From: an uncultured Bacteroidales bacterium
GTDB taxonomy: Bacteria > Bacteroidota > Bacteroidia > Bacteroidales > UBA932
Direction: 5' to 3'
Assembly (NCBI GenBank): GCA_944325435.1
Contig: CALVAC010000003.1
Location: 1 to 64,000 of the forward strand
DNA: 64,000 bases
Shown piece by piece: positions 17,842-27,526 of the stretch (the stretch's first letter is position 1; every line of letters begins with the position of its first letter). The position numbers and the translations under genes were made by a program. Under the pieces are notes generated by a model. It did no database searches and was not told the origin of the DNA. It worked only from the letters and a program-made list of their open reading frames with translations.

Positions 17842-19130
17842 TATTCCACCTTTATGATATAGTAATTCTTCTTTCCTCGCTGCGCAAGGATATATTTCCC
17901 GTTGAGGATGGACTCCTCCCCTATCATTGCGCTGATATCAGTCACCTTCTCCTTGTCGATGCTGACTCCGCCTCCCTGTATCATCTTGCGGCATTCTCCC
18001 TTGGACGGGAATACAGCCGTCTCTGCACCGAGCAGGTCGAGCACGTTCATCGGCAGGCTCTCCCTTGAGACAGAGAAAGTCGGCACCCCTGCGAACACAT
18101 CGAGGAAAGTCTTCTCATCCAATGACTTGAGCGCATCTGAAGTAGCATTGCCGAACAGCATCTCCGAAGCTGCGACAGCCTTTTCGTACTCTGACTCCCC
18201 GTGCACCATGACCGTGACCTCACGCGCAAGCAGCTTCTGCAGATGACGGAGGTGCGGAGCCTCCGAATGCTTCGCCACTGCCGCCTCGATCTCTTCCCTG
18301 GAAAGCATTGTGAATATCCTGATATATTTCGCGGCATCCTCATCCGATACATTCAGCCAGAACTGGTAGAACTGGTAAGGCGATGTCCTCTCAGGATCGA
18401 GCCAGATGTTGCCTTTCTCAGTCTTGCCGAACTTTCCTCCATCTGACTTGGTGATCAGCGGGCAGGTCAGGGCGTACGCCTCCTTGCCGAGCACCCTGCG
18501 GATAAGTTCCGACCCTGTGGTGATGTTTCCCCACTGGTCAGCTCCCCCCAGCTGGAGAAGGCAGCCCTTGTGCTCATAGAGGTAGAGGTAGTCATACCCC
18601 TGGAGCAGCTGGTAAGAGAACTCCGTGAAAGACATTCCCTCCCTGGATTCGGAAGAGAGTCTCTTCTTGACGGAATCCTTGGCCATCATATAGTTGACGG
18701 TGATATGCTTGCCTATGTCACGCACGAAATCTATGAAGGTATAGTCCTTCATCCAGTCGTAGTTGTTGACCAGTTCAGCCTTGTTCGGGGCATCAGAATC
18801 GAAGTCGAGCAGACGCGAGAGCTGCTTCTTGATGCAAGCCACGTTATGGGCCAGGGTCGCCTCATCCAGCAGGTTCCTCTCCTGTGACTTCATGGAAGGG
18901 TCGCCTATCATCCCCGTTGCACCTCCGACAAGAGCGAACGGCTTGTGCCCGCAGTTCTGGAAATGCTTGAGTATCATAACACTCACGAGATGTCCGATAT
19001 GGAGGGAATCAGCCGTGGGGTCAATCCCGACGTATGCCCCTGCCGGACCTTCCATCAGTTTCTCCTCTGTGCCCGGCATGATATCCTGTATCATGCCTCT
19101 CCATCTGAGTTCTTCCACAAAATTCTTCAT
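17841..19130 (-). CDS. tyrS: tyrosyl-tRNA synthetase
   Basis: 429 aa, bacterial TyrS of the usual size. The class I HIGH motif is SLHIGH (near residue 40), and the KMSKS loop reads KFGKT (near residue 232). A C-terminal S4-like RNA-binding domain follows ([16 protein letters not shown]). It is first in the tyrS-rbfA-lolC/E unit. A -7 box lies at 19195-19202, face to face with the tpiA promoter. No T-box leader is seen. Confidence 0.97.
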   Translation of the reverse strand: MKNFVEELRWRGMIQDIMPGTEEKLMEGPAGAYVGIDPTADSLHIGHLVSVMILKHFQNCGHKPFALVGGATGMIGDPSMKSQERNLLDEATLAHNVACIKKQLSRLLDFDSDAPNKAELVNNYDWMKDYTFIDFVRDIGKHITVNYMMAKDSVKKRLSSESREGMSFTEFSYQLLQGYDYLYLYEHKGCLLQLGGADQWGNITTGSELIRRVLGKEAYALTCPLITKSDGGKFGKTEKGNIWLDPERTSPYQFYQFWLNVSDEDAAKYIRIFTMLSREEIEAAVAKHSEAPHLRHLQKLLAREVTVMVHGESEYEKAVAASEMLFGNATSDALKSLDEKTFLDVFAGVPTFSVSRESLPMNVLDLLGAETAVFPSKGECRKMIQGGGVSIDKEKVTDISAMIGEESILNGKYILAQRGKKNYYIIKVE

Positions 19131-19194
19131 CGGTTGTATATGTTCAATTTATATTTCCTACAAAAATAAACGGCCATTATATGGCCACAACCTA

Positions 19195-19202
19195 CAAAGG
19201 TA
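19195..19202 (-). promoter_or_regulatory. -7 box for tyrS
   Basis: Minus-strand TACCTTTG, 65 bp before the tyrS ATG. Its -33 region falls on the tpiA -7 box. Confidence 0.5.
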
Positions 19203-19216
19203 ATCAAAATAATTCG

Positions 19217-19224
19217 TAAATTTG
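19217..19224 (+). promoter_or_regulatory. -7 box for tpiA
   Basis: TAAATTTG fits TAnnTTTG, and the transcript would start near 19230. The open frame from 19232 therefore has almost no leader, and the ATG at 19283 is preferred. Confidence 0.5.
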
Positions 19225-19282
19225 CGAGGTTTTGCCACAGAGGCGGATTTATGACAATTATTTTAATAAAAAGATCAATATC

Positions 19283-20035
19283 ATGAGAAAAAACATCGTA
19301 GCCGGGAACTGGAAAATGAACACTACAGTCCCGGAAGGAGTACAGCTTGCAAAAGACGTTGTAGCAAAGGCATCTGAAGTGCCTGCATCGGTAAAGCTCA
19401 TCATTGCTCCGCCTTTCACCCATCTCGCTCCTGTAGCGGAAGTGGTGAAAGACTCACCAGTAGGTCTGTCTGCACAGAACTGCGCCGACAAGGAGAAAGG
19501 GGCATACACTGGTGAGGTTTCCGTGTCAATGCTGTCATCCGTAGGCTGCGGATATACCATCCTCGGCCATTCCGAGCGTCGCCAGTACTATGGAGAGACT
19601 GACGAGAAACTCGTCGTAAAGGTAAAGCTCGCCATCGCAGGAGGGCTTTCACCGATCTTCTGTGTCGGAGAGAACCTCGATGAGAGAGAGGCAGGCCACC
19701 ACTTCGATGTGGTATCCGGCCAGGTGAAGAACGTACTCTACACCCTTTCCGAGGAGGAGATGTCCAAAGTCATCGTAGCATACGAGCCTGTATGGGCCAT
19801 CGGTACAGGCAAGACCGCCACAGCGGAACAGGCACAGGAAATCCACGCTTGTATCCGCAAGGTACTTGCAGAGAAGTTCGGTGCCCTCGCCGATGAAATC
19901 ACCATCCTTTACGGAGGAAGCTGCAAGCCATCGAACGCACAGGAACTTTTTGCCTGCCCGGACATCGATGGAGGGCTGATCGGCGGCGCCGCACTCAAGG
20001 CAGATGACTTCATTGCAATCGCCAAGAGCTTCTGA
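19283..20035 (+). CDS. tpiA: triosephosphate isomerase
   Basis: 250 aa TIM barrel that interconverts dihydroxyacetone phosphate and glyceraldehyde 3-phosphate in glycolysis. Catalytic residues are visible: Lys in AGNWKMN at the start, His in ILGHSERR, Glu in [14 protein letters not shown], and the phosphate loop GGSCKPSN. The chosen ATG directly precedes [12 protein letters not shown], where family members begin. An M49-related lipoprotein gene starts 2 bp after its stop. Confidence 0.97.
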   Translation: MRKNIVAGNWKMNTTVPEGVQLAKDVVAKASEVPASVKLIIAPPFTHLAPVAEVVKDSPVGLSAQNCADKEKGAYTGEVSVSMLSSVGCGYTILGHSERRQYYGETDEKLVVKVKLAIAGGLSPIFCVGENLDEREAGHHFDVVSGQVKNVLYTLSEEEMSKVIVAYEPVWAIGTGKTATAEQAQEIHACIRKVLAEKFGALADEITILYGGSCKPSNAQELFACPDIDGGLIGGAALKADDFIAIAKSF

Positions 20036-20037
20036 AG

Positions 20038-21633
20038 ATGAAAAAGGCTTTGTTTCTCATCGCAATGGGGGCAATTTTGACCGGCTGTCAGGAACAGAGG
20101 GCAGATATCCAGAAAAAAGTGGATGAATACGCCGTAGTGAAAGTCAGTTCACCGCTGATGGACAAGCTGTCCGACAAGGACAAGCAGGTCCTCAACCTGT
20201 TCCGGCAGGCCGGCCAGATCATAGATGAGCTTTTCTGGGAGCAGACATTCGGGAATCCGGACTTTACATCCTCACTCAAGGATGGGGCGGAGAAGATGTA
20301 TGCCGGCATCAACTACGGGCCGTGGGACCGGCTTGATGACAACCGGCCTTTCATCGAAGGGTTCGGAGAGAAGCCCCTCGGTGCCAACTACTATCCGGCA
20401 GACATCACTGCAGAGGAGTTCGCCGCCTTCAGCGACCCTGACAAGAACAGTCCATACACAGTGCTGCGCAGGGATGAAGAAGGCAATCTGAAATGCATCT
20501 GGTATCGGGACGAGTACAAGGATAAGCTCGACAGGATCTGCCTCTATCTCGAGGAGGCTGCTGCAATCACTGACAACGAGGGACTGCGCAACTACCTGCT
20601 CAAAAGGGTCGAGGCATTCCGCACCGATGACTACTTCGAAAGCGACCTTGCGTGGATGGATATGAAAGACAGCAAGATAGACATCGTCATCGGACCTGTC
20701 GAGAGCTATGATGACAAGCTGAACGAGCTCAAGACTTCATACGAATGCTTCATTCTCCTTAAGGACGAGGAAAGAAGTGCCGAACTCGCCAAATATGTCT
20801 CAATGCTTCCTGACCTGCAGAAGATGCTCCCGTGCAAGCCTGAATACAAGACTTTCGTGCCCGGCACATCTTCAGACCTGAATGTGTATGATGCCATCTA
20901 TTATTCAGGCGACTGCAATGCCGGCAGCAAGACCATAGCCATCAACCTGCCTAACGATGACAGGGTGCATGCCCTGAAAGGGACCCGCAGGCTCCAGCTG
21001 CACAACAGCATGATGGACAAGTTCGGGAAGATTCTGCTTCCTATCGGCAGAGCGCTTATCGAAGATGAGCAGCAGAAACATCTGCGTTCGGAGGCATTCT
21101 TCTGGAATGTCACCTTCCACGAGGTGGCACACGGTCTCGGAGTGAAGCAGACTGTCAACGGTCTCGGTTCCGTAGATGAGGCAATGGGGGATGAGAAGAC
21201 CACCTGGGAAGAGGCCAAGGCAGATATCCTCGGCCTGTTTATGGTATGCGAACTGATAGATATGGAGGAGATTCCTCTCATATCGAAAGAAGATGCCATA
21301 ACCACCTATATCGCCGGACTGGTACGCTCCGTAAGGTTCGGGTCTGCATCATCCCACGGCAAGGCCAACATGATGTGCTACAACTTCATGAGAGAATACG
21401 GGGCATTCACCCGCAACAGGGACGGATTCTACCATATCGACTATGACAAGGCTCTCGAAGCCATCGATGCGTGGGCTGACCTGATACTCACGACCCAGGC
21501 TACCGGCAACTACATGTTCGCAAAAGAATATTCAGCCAACCACGCCAAGGTCTCCGAAGCCCTTTCGGCTGACATAGCGCACATTAACAACCTCGGCATT
21601 CCGCGCGACATCACTTTCGAGTTCGTCTGGTAA
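20038..21633 (+). CDS. M49-related zinc hydrolase, lipoprotein
   Basis: 531 aa with a lipoprotein signal (LIAMGAILTGC, Cys 17). The zinc site reads HEVAHG (about residues 361-366), with the second motif EEAKAD (about 391-396) and DILGLF after it, the arrangement seen in DPP III and relatives. The first motif has HExxHG spacing rather than the HExxGH of true DPP III, so it belongs to a divergent branch often annotated only as Zn-dependent hydrolase. The substrate is unknown, presumably oligopeptides in the envelope. It starts 2 bp after tpiA, so the two are probably coupled, an odd pairing of glycolysis with an exported peptidase. It ends before a strong bidirectional terminator. Confidence 0.75.
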   Translation: MKKALFLIAMGAILTGCQEQRADIQKKVDEYAVVKVSSPLMDKLSDKDKQVLNLFRQAGQIIDELFWEQTFGNPDFTSSLKDGAEKMYAGINYGPWDRLDDNRPFIEGFGEKPLGANYYPADITAEEFAAFSDPDKNSPYTVLRRDEEGNLKCIWYRDEYKDKLDRICLYLEEAAAITDNEGLRNYLLKRVEAFRTDDYFESDLAWMDMKDSKIDIVIGPVESYDDKLNELKTSYECFILLKDEERSAELAKYVSMLPDLQKMLPCKPEYKTFVPGTSSDLNVYDAIYYSGDCNAGSKTIAINLPNDDRVHALKGTRRLQLHNSMMDKFGKILLPIGRALIEDEQQKHLRSEAFFWNVTFHEVAHGLGVKQTVNGLGSVDEAMGDEKTTWEEAKADILGLFMVCELIDMEEIPLISKEDAITTYIAGLVRSVRFGSASSHGKANMMCYNFMREYGAFTRNRDGFYHIDYDKALEAIDAWADLILTTQATGNYMFAKEYSANHAKVSEALSADIAHINNLGIPRDITFEFVW

Positions 21634-21672
21634 TCATCTTATGCCTTCCGCTCCGGAAAGGCACTCATAACG

Positions 21673-21705
21673 AAAAGGCCGGTTCCATTGTTGAACCGGC
21701 CTTTT
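21673..21705. terminator. bidirectional terminator between the M49-related gene and skp
   Basis: AAAAGGCCGGTTC and its exact complement surround a 7-nt loop, with A-run and T-run at the two ends. It serves both converging genes. Confidence 0.85.
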
Positions 21706-21742
21706 CAGCATCCTGTTATTTTTCACCACATTTAAATACTGT

Positions 21743-22330
21743 CTACTGGGCTGCCGCCGGAGCTGTCTGCGCTGCCTGGGCACGGGACTGGAGCTCCTGC
21801 TGCAGGGATTCGAGAGTCCTGTCTGCCGGAATATTCAGGGCAGTACGGGCTTCAGGGGTAAGGTCAGTACTCTGGGATGCATCAATATAGAGCACCTGTG
21901 ATGCATCGAACACATAGATATATCCTCCAGCCTTGGCCAGATTGCTCACTGCCTCCTGGGCTTTCTGATAGATAGGCCCCATCAGCTGGTTCTGGAGCTG
22001 CTGCATCTCCTGCTGTACAGACTGCTCGAAATCCTGGATTCTGTTCTGAATCTCAGTCAGTTCCCTCTCCTTGCTCTGGCGTATTGCCGCAGACCATTCA
22101 GCCGATTTCTGCTCATACTGGGAAAACTTGTCCTGGAACTCCTGTACCATGGCTCCGTATGTCTCCTGGGTCTCCTGGTTGGCCGCATCTATCTGCACCC
22201 TCGCGGAATCCATCTCCGGCATAAGCTGCACAAGTTCCTGGAAGTTTACATGGGCGAACTTGTAGCTCTGAGCATTGGCTGCTGTGAAGACCAGAGCCGC
22301 AGCTGCAATCGTAACGATAAATCTTTTCAT
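21743..22330 (-). CDS. skp: OmpH/Skp-family periplasmic chaperone
   Basis: 195 aa with a signal peptide (IVTIAAAALVFTAANAQ). The body is a long coiled coil rich in Gln and Glu (about residues 45-120), as in Skp, which holds unfolded outer-membrane proteins on the way to BamA. It ends with a Gln/Ala-rich tail. It lies 54 bp downstream of bamA on the same strand, the usual order, and is one of two Skp-like genes here (the other at 27527). Confidence 0.85.
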   Translation of the reverse strand: MKRFIVTIAAAALVFTAANAQSYKFAHVNFQELVQLMPEMDSARVQIDAANQETQETYGAMVQEFQDKFSQYEQKSAEWSAAIRQSKERELTEIQNRIQDFEQSVQQEMQQLQNQLMGPIYQKAQEAVSNLAKAGGYIYVFDASQVLYIDASQSTDLTPEARTALNIPADRTLESLQQELQSRAQAAQTAPAAAQ

Positions 22331-22384
22331 ATAAATCTAGAATTATAAGTTTTCCATAATTTCAGCCATTGCCGTCCTGTGGCA

Positions 22385-24961
22385 TCAGAACTGCTGTCCT
22401 ATCACGAAGTGGAACTGGCTTCCTCCGTATGTCGGGTCATCGAATCCCCATCCCCAGTCGACTCCGAGAAGTCCTACCACCGGCAGGTACACTCTCACGC
22501 CGACACCGGCCGACCGCTTGATCTGGAACGGATTGAAGTCCCTGATGTCCGACCAGCAGTTACCGCCCTCCAGGAAGACAAGGGCATAGATGGTCGACTG
22601 CGGCTGGAGAATCACCGGATACCTCAGCTCGACGGTGAACTTGTCATAGACATTACCCGAATAGGCCGTGCCTGAGCCGTAAGGTGTCGCCACATACGGG
22701 GTGAGCGAATAGTTCTCGTAACCCCTCAGGGAAATCACCTCCGAACCGTAGGTGTTGTAGCCCGACATGCCGTCTCCTCCGACCAGGAAGCCCTCGAACG
22801 GAGAGTAGCCCCAGTTCCTGTTGTAATAGCCCAGATATCCGAACTGCGCCCTGGCCATCAGCACGAGGTCTCCCACGAGCTTGGTGTATATCGACCCTTT
22901 GAAGGTCCATTTGTGATACTCTATCCAGCGGTAACGCTGCTCTGAAGTCATCCTGTCGTAATTGACATCCCTCCAGCTGTCCACCCTGTTGCCATCCGCA
23001 TCCTTCTTCCTGAAAAGGGAGTAAGGAGGTGTCAGCTGCAGGGCGAAACTGAAGTCCGAACCCTGCCGCGGATATATCTGCTGGTCTGTCGAATTCCTGG
23101 ACAGGCTCACAGTATAGCTGAGGTTATGGGAGATACCCGTGTCGAACAGGAAGTACCCGCTTATCCAGTCATGGAGCTTGTAGGTCTGCCAGCTGAGCTG
23201 GTTGTACAGGACAAAGTAGTTGTCCGGCCATTTCAGACGGCTGCCGATACCGACCGCCGCTCCGTAGACTTCCATATACTCCTCGTTGTTGAGCATACCG
23301 AGGGCGATATAGGAGTTGGTCTGTCTGGTGTAGTAGAGCGACATGCTCAGGGATGTAGGCTTCTTCCCGAACAGCCATGGCTCCATGAAGCTTGCAGACA
23401 GGCTGGTGTAGTATGTACCGTTGGTCTGGAACCTTATCGCCAGATTCTGGGCATCTCCCAGAGGTACAGGTCTCCATGCAGACTTGTCGAAGAACCTCCT
23501 GGTGGAGAAATTGTTGAAGCTGACTCCGACAGTGGCTACGAAAGTGTTTCCTCCCCATCCTCCGGAAAGTTCAAGCTGGGATGACGGCTTCTCCGTGACA
23601 TTGTACACGATATCCACAGTATTGTTCAACTGGTTAGGGATTATCGAGTAACCTTTGGATGGATCGGCGATGGCCTCCGGGTCAAACTGGCCCATTGATG
23701 CTATCTCCCTGATGGACCTCTCGAAATCCGTCTGGCTGAAAAGATATCCAGGACGGGTGAACACCTGACGGCGGACCACCCTCTCGTTGGTAAGGTCGTT
23801 CCCGTTTATGATAATGTTGTTCAGGGTGGCAGGCTTGCCCTCCACTATCCTCATCTCTACATCTACGCTGTCGCCTGTTATGTTCAGCTCCACAGGCTGG
23901 ATATTGAAGAAAAGATAGCCGTTGTCCCGGTAGAGTTTGGAGACATCGTATTCGTTCTGCTTGCCGCCGCCGAAGAGCCTCTGCTCCATCGTGACCACAT
24001 CATAGACATCCCCTTTCTTGATCATCAGGATATTGTTCAGGACATCGGTAGAATAGACGGAGTTGCCTGTCCAGGTTATGTTCCTGAAATAATATTTCTT
24101 GCCTTCGTCTATCTTGAAATCGATGGCCAGCCTGTTGGGTTCCATATAATATATCGAGTCCTTGACAATCCTTGCATCCCTGTATCCGGCCTCGTTGAAT
24201 GCACTGATGAGACTCCTCTTGTCATTGTCGTATTCCTTTTCGTTGAATTTCTTGGAACTGAAGAAGTTGATGAGCCTGTTGTCCTTGGTCTTCTTCATCG
24301 CCCTGACAAGCTTCCCCTCCTTCACATTGTCGTTGCCCTCGAAAGTTATCCTCTTGATCCTGACCTTGCTACCCTTGTCTATGGCGAAGTTCACCCTGAT
24401 CGCGCTTTTGATGATCGTATCCCTCTGGGTCTGCACATCCACCTCTGCCAGAAGGAAGCCCTTCTCCTTGTAGTATCTCTTTATGATGTCGGAGGCCGTC
24501 TTGGCCACATAGTCGGAGAATTCGCCTCCCCTTTTGAGGTTGAGCCTCTCCATCAGTTCCTTCTGCTCCCCGCTCTTCACTCCGGAGAAAGTCCAGCGCG
24601 ACACCCTCGGCCTCTCTGTTATGCTTATCTTGAAATATGCCGTGTCCGGAGTCTCGCCGAGATGGTCAATCGAAACCGACACATCCTCGAAATACCTCTG
24701 CAGCCAGAGCCTGTTGACAATGGATGATATGTCATCCCCCGGAACAGTGACCTCAAGCCCTCTCTGCAGACCTGTAAGCTGGATTATCTGGTCCGGACCG
24801 AAATAGTTGTTGCCCTCCACGGTCACTCCGCCCACAATATACTTCCTGGGATTGTTATAATCCACCGTCACTCCGTTGTCCTCCTGCTGGGCAGCCAGTG
24901 GATACCCCAGTACAGACAGGAGCAAGAGCAGAACCATTCTATGACATCTCATCTTTCTCAT
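22385..24961 (-). CDS. bamA: outer-membrane assembly factor BamA
   Basis: 858 aa Omp85 protein, the catalytic core of outer-membrane beta-barrel insertion. A signal peptide ends at GYPLAAQ. Several POTRA domains follow (motifs such as GGVTVEGNNYFGPDQI, IKRITFEGNDNVKEGKL and FRNITWTGNSVYSTDVL), then the 16-stranded barrel in the last 400 residues. The family motifs GGDGMSGYNTYGSE, LRGYENYSL and VELRYPV are present, and the sequence ends HFVIGQQF, with the terminal Phe typical of outer-membrane proteins. The unit reads nadK-uppS-bamA-skp. Confidence 0.95.
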   Translation of the reverse strand: MRKMRCHRMVLLLLLSVLGYPLAAQQEDNGVTVDYNNPRKYIVGGVTVEGNNYFGPDQIIQLTGLQRGLEVTVPGDDISSIVNRLWLQRYFEDVSVSIDHLGETPDTAYFKISITERPRVSRWTFSGVKSGEQKELMERLNLKRGGEFSDYVAKTASDIIKRYYKEKGFLLAEVDVQTQRDTIIKSAIRVNFAIDKGSKVRIKRITFEGNDNVKEGKLVRAMKKTKDNRLINFFSSKKFNEKEYDNDKRSLISAFNEAGYRDARIVKDSIYYMEPNRLAIDFKIDEGKKYYFRNITWTGNSVYSTDVLNNILMIKKGDVYDVVTMEQRLFGGGKQNEYDVSKLYRDNGYLFFNIQPVELNITGDSVDVEMRIVEGKPATLNNIIINGNDLTNERVVRRQVFTRPGYLFSQTDFERSIREIASMGQFDPEAIADPSKGYSIIPNQLNNTVDIVYNVTEKPSSQLELSGGWGGNTFVATVGVSFNNFSTRRFFDKSAWRPVPLGDAQNLAIRFQTNGTYYTSLSASFMEPWLFGKKPTSLSMSLYYTRQTNSYIALGMLNNEEYMEVYGAAVGIGSRLKWPDNYFVLYNQLSWQTYKLHDWISGYFLFDTGISHNLSYTVSLSRNSTDQQIYPRQGSDFSFALQLTPPYSLFRKKDADGNRVDSWRDVNYDRMTSEQRYRWIEYHKWTFKGSIYTKLVGDLVLMARAQFGYLGYYNRNWGYSPFEGFLVGGDGMSGYNTYGSEVISLRGYENYSLTPYVATPYGSGTAYSGNVYDKFTVELRYPVILQPQSTIYALVFLEGGNCWSDIRDFNPFQIKRSAGVGVRVYLPVVGLLGVDWGWGFDDPTYGGSQFHFVIGQQF

Positions 24962-25050
24962 CGGAATTCAAAACTGCAAATATAGGTGCTATTTGAAATT
25001 TTATCAAATTTTATGGACTGTTTCGGCCACGATACAGGCACAATCGGAAT

Positions 25051-25779
25051 TCACTTCACTTTCCCATACCGTCTGTCACGCCTGGCGTACGCATCAAGAG
25101 CCGCCTTGAAGTCATCTTTTCTGAAATCCGGCCACAGGACATCGGTGAACAGGAATTCAGAATACGCCCCCTGCCAGAGGAGATAGTTGCTCAGCCTCTG
25201 CTCCCCGGAAGTCCTTATGATCAGGTCCGGGTCAGGAATCCCCGCAGTGACAAGGTATCTGCTGAAATCTTCCGGCCCCATCCCCAGTATCTCATCCCTG
25301 CGTTCAGGATGGGCCGCCAGCTCCACGGCCATCCGCTTCGCGGCCTGGAGAATATCCCATTTGCCGCTGTAGCTGAGGAAGATCACCAGGGTAAGGACAG
25401 TATTTCCCGCAGTCTCTTCCATACATTCATCTATTGCCTTGTTCAAGGTGTCAGAGAGACGCGCGCGATTCCCCAGAATGAGCAGCCTCACCCCGTTCTT
25501 GAGCAGGCTCGGGAGCTCTTCCCTGATAGATTTCAGCATCATCTCCATAAGGAAGCCGACCTCGCTGTCCGGCCGTCCCCAGTTCTCCTCCGAAAAAGCG
25601 AAAAGCGACAGATAACGGACCCCAGTCTCCACTGCGGCCTCAGTACACGCCCTGACGCTCTCTACCCCTTCGGCATGGCCGTATATCCTTTCCTTGCCAC
25701 GCTCCCGGGCCCATCTTCCGTTCCCATCCATTATAATGGACACGTGGACCGGCAAACGCTTGTTTTCATCCATATTCAC
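25051..25779 (-). CDS. uppS: undecaprenyl diphosphate synthase
   Basis: 242 aa cis-prenyltransferase that makes the C55 lipid carrier for peptidoglycan and surface polysaccharides. Motif I is IIMDGNGRWARERGKERIYGH with the catalytic Asp; motif V includes DLIIRTSGEQRLSNYLLWQGAYSEF. Its ATG overlaps the nadK stop (ATGA). A gap of about 90 bp separates it from bamA, which may hold a further promoter. Confidence 0.95.
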   Translation of the reverse strand: MNMDENKRLPVHVSIIMDGNGRWARERGKERIYGHAEGVESVRACTEAAVETGVRYLSLFAFSEENWGRPDSEVGFLMEMMLKSIREELPSLLKNGVRLLILGNRARLSDTLNKAIDECMEETAGNTVLTLVIFLSYSGKWDILQAAKRMAVELAAHPERRDEILGMGPEDFSRYLVTAGIPDPDLIIRTSGEQRLSNYLLWQGAYSEFLFTDVLWPDFRKDDFKAALDAYARRDRRYGKVK

Positions 25780-26606
25780 TTTACAGTTGAATTTCTGATA
25801 TCCTCGCCCCAGAACAGTTTGCTTGTAAGGGCGTTTATGAAATCGGAACTGTTGAGCCGGACACGTTTAAGCGAAAACTGTGCCATCGAAATCCCTACCT
25901 TAATGTCCGGGCTCACCTCTGCAGACCTGTTGTCCATCGTCAGGATGACCTGCTCATCACGAGACTGCAGGCCGATGCTTATCTCCGATGTGTCGGGGAC
26001 AACCAGAGGTCGCACGTTCAGATTGTGGGAAGCTATAGGGGCAATGACAAGCACTTTCGACTCAGGAAGCACTATCGGCCCTCCCACGCTCAGGGAATAT
26101 GCGGTGGAGCCGGAACTCGTGGCGACCAGCAGCCCATCCGCCCAATAGGTAGGCAGGGCCGAACCGTCTACAGTCACATCCACACCGAGCATCGCCCCTC
26201 CGGAACGGTGGACAGTGATCTCGTTCAGAGCGAACGGGCTGCCGTCTATCGCACTGTTCCCGGTCGGCCCGGAGAATTCCGCCCCGAGCATTGTGCGGCT
26301 TTCTATGGTATATTCCCCTCTAAGCAAGGCTCCGGCCACCGCCTCAGGCCTGTTCTCAGAAAGGAAGCCCAGCCGTCCGAGATTCACGCCGAGCACGGGG
26401 ATTCCGCTGTCACCTGCCAGGGCGGCTGCGGAAAGGAAAGTGCCATCGCCGCCGATGCTGAGCAGGAAATCGGTATTCCCCGGTATGCCGGAACGGTTGT
26501 CCACACGGCACACCTCACATCCCGCATCCTCGAGGGCCGAAAGGAGCGAGACAAGCCGTGCATCGTATTCGAGACTGCTGTTCCTGAGATATGTCGCTAT
26601 TCTCAT
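25776..26606 (-). CDS. nadK: NAD kinase
   Basis: 276 aa. Phosphorylates NAD to NADP. The GGDGT motif is present (LSIGGDGTFLSAA), as are GVNLGRLGFL and the SSGSTAYSLSVGGPIV block. The frame is open to 26738, but the N-terminal 44 residues of that extension are not family-like, and MRIATYLRN at 26606 matches the normal start. It is divergent from pdxJ and heads the operon with uppS. Confidence 0.93.
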   Translation of the reverse strand: MRIATYLRNSSLEYDARLVSLLSALEDAGCEVCRVDNRSGIPGNTDFLLSIGGDGTFLSAAALAGDSGIPVLGVNLGRLGFLSENRPEAVAGALLRGEYTIESRTMLGAEFSGPTGNSAIDGSPFALNEITVHRSGGAMLGVDVTVDGSALPTYWADGLLVATSSGSTAYSLSVGGPIVLPESKVLVIAPIASHNLNVRPLVVPDTSEISIGLQSRDEQVILTMDNRSAEVSPDIKVGISMAQFSLKRVRLNSSDFINALTSKLFWGEDIRNSTVK

Positions 26607-26665
26607 CTGTTTACAAACATTTTCCAAAAATAGCACTTTATTTACAATAATTGGACAATAATATA

Positions 26666-26673
26666 TATTTTTG
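26666..26673 (+). promoter_or_regulatory. -7 box for pdxJ
   Basis: TATTTTTG about 65 bp before the pdxJ start, with a near-consensus TTTA at -33 and 21-bp spacing. Confidence 0.4.
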
Positions 26674-26738
26674 CGCCTCCTGACATCAGGGACGGGCCCT
26701 GGCAGGACACAGACATTTTGAAGCAAGGAGATCTGCAA

Positions 26739-27458
26739 ATGACCAGATTAAGCGTAAACATCAACAAGATCGCCACCATCAGGAACGCAAGGGGCGGCAA
26801 TATGCCTGATGTGGAAAAGGCGGCACTCGACTGCGAAAGATTCGGGGCCGAAGGCATCACGGTACACCCGCGTCCGGACGAAAGGCACATAAGATATTCG
26901 GATGTCAGGGCGATAAGGCCGACCCTGTCGACAGAGTTCAACATCGAGGGCAACCCGATACCCTCGTTCGTAGACCTCGTGCTGGAAGTGGTTCCTGACC
27001 AGGTGACTCTTGTGCCCGATGCCGCGGATGCCATCACATCCAACGCCGGGTGGGACACCGTAAACAACCGGGATTTCCTGACGGAAGTGTGCAGGAGATT
27101 CAAGGACAGGGGCATCAGGACATCTATCTTTGTGGATCCCGATCCGGTGATGGTGGAGGGAGCGAAATTGTGCGGCTGCGACAGGGTCGAACTGTACACC
27201 GCCGGATATGCGGAAGGATATGCGGAAGACAGGGAGAAGGCCATAGCCCCTTTCGTCGAGGCAGCCCGCGCCGCCCGTGACTGCGGACTGGGGCTGAATG
27301 CAGGACATGACCTCAACCTGGACAACCTGGAATACTACATCAGGACAATACCGTGGACGGATGAGGTATCCATCGGCCATGCCATCATCTGCGATGCCCT
27401 CTATATGGGGCTTGAAAACACGATAAAGGCTTACCTTTCAAAAATCAAGGGCTGCTGA
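26739..27458 (+). CDS. pdxJ: pyridoxine 5'-phosphate synthase
   Basis: 239 aa TIM barrel. Condenses 1-deoxyxylulose 5-phosphate with 3-amino-2-oxopropyl phosphate in the DXP-dependent B6 pathway. It begins [24 protein letters not shown] and holds the family blocks [37 protein letters not shown] and [15 protein letters not shown]. The ATG at 26739 matches homologues; the frame is open to 26718. It is divergent from nadK. Confidence 0.96.
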   Translation: MTRLSVNINKIATIRNARGGNMPDVEKAALDCERFGAEGITVHPRPDERHIRYSDVRAIRPTLSTEFNIEGNPIPSFVDLVLEVVPDQVTLVPDAADAITSNAGWDTVNNRDFLTEVCRRFKDRGIRTSIFVDPDPVMVEGAKLCGCDRVELYTAGYAEGYAEDREKAIAPFVEAARAARDCGLGLNAGHDLNLDNLEYYIRTIPWTDEVSIGHAIICDALYMGLENTIKAYLSKIKGC

Positions 27459-27481
27459 CGGCTGCTATGGAATTTTTTGAT

Positions 27482-27489
27482 TATATTTG
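27482..27489 (+). promoter_or_regulatory. -7 box for the second skp-like gene
   Basis: TATATTTG, 38 bp before the ATG at 27527 and after the pdxJ stop. Confidence 0.45.
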
Positions 27490-27526
27490 CCTGCTGTTGC
27501 AGAACCGGAACTAAAAATACCATTAT

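Noticed and set aside
19131..19282. T-box or other riboswitch upstream of tyrS or tpiA
   Set aside because: The intergenic region is only 152 bp, shared by two promoters, with no T-box motif or conserved aptamer.
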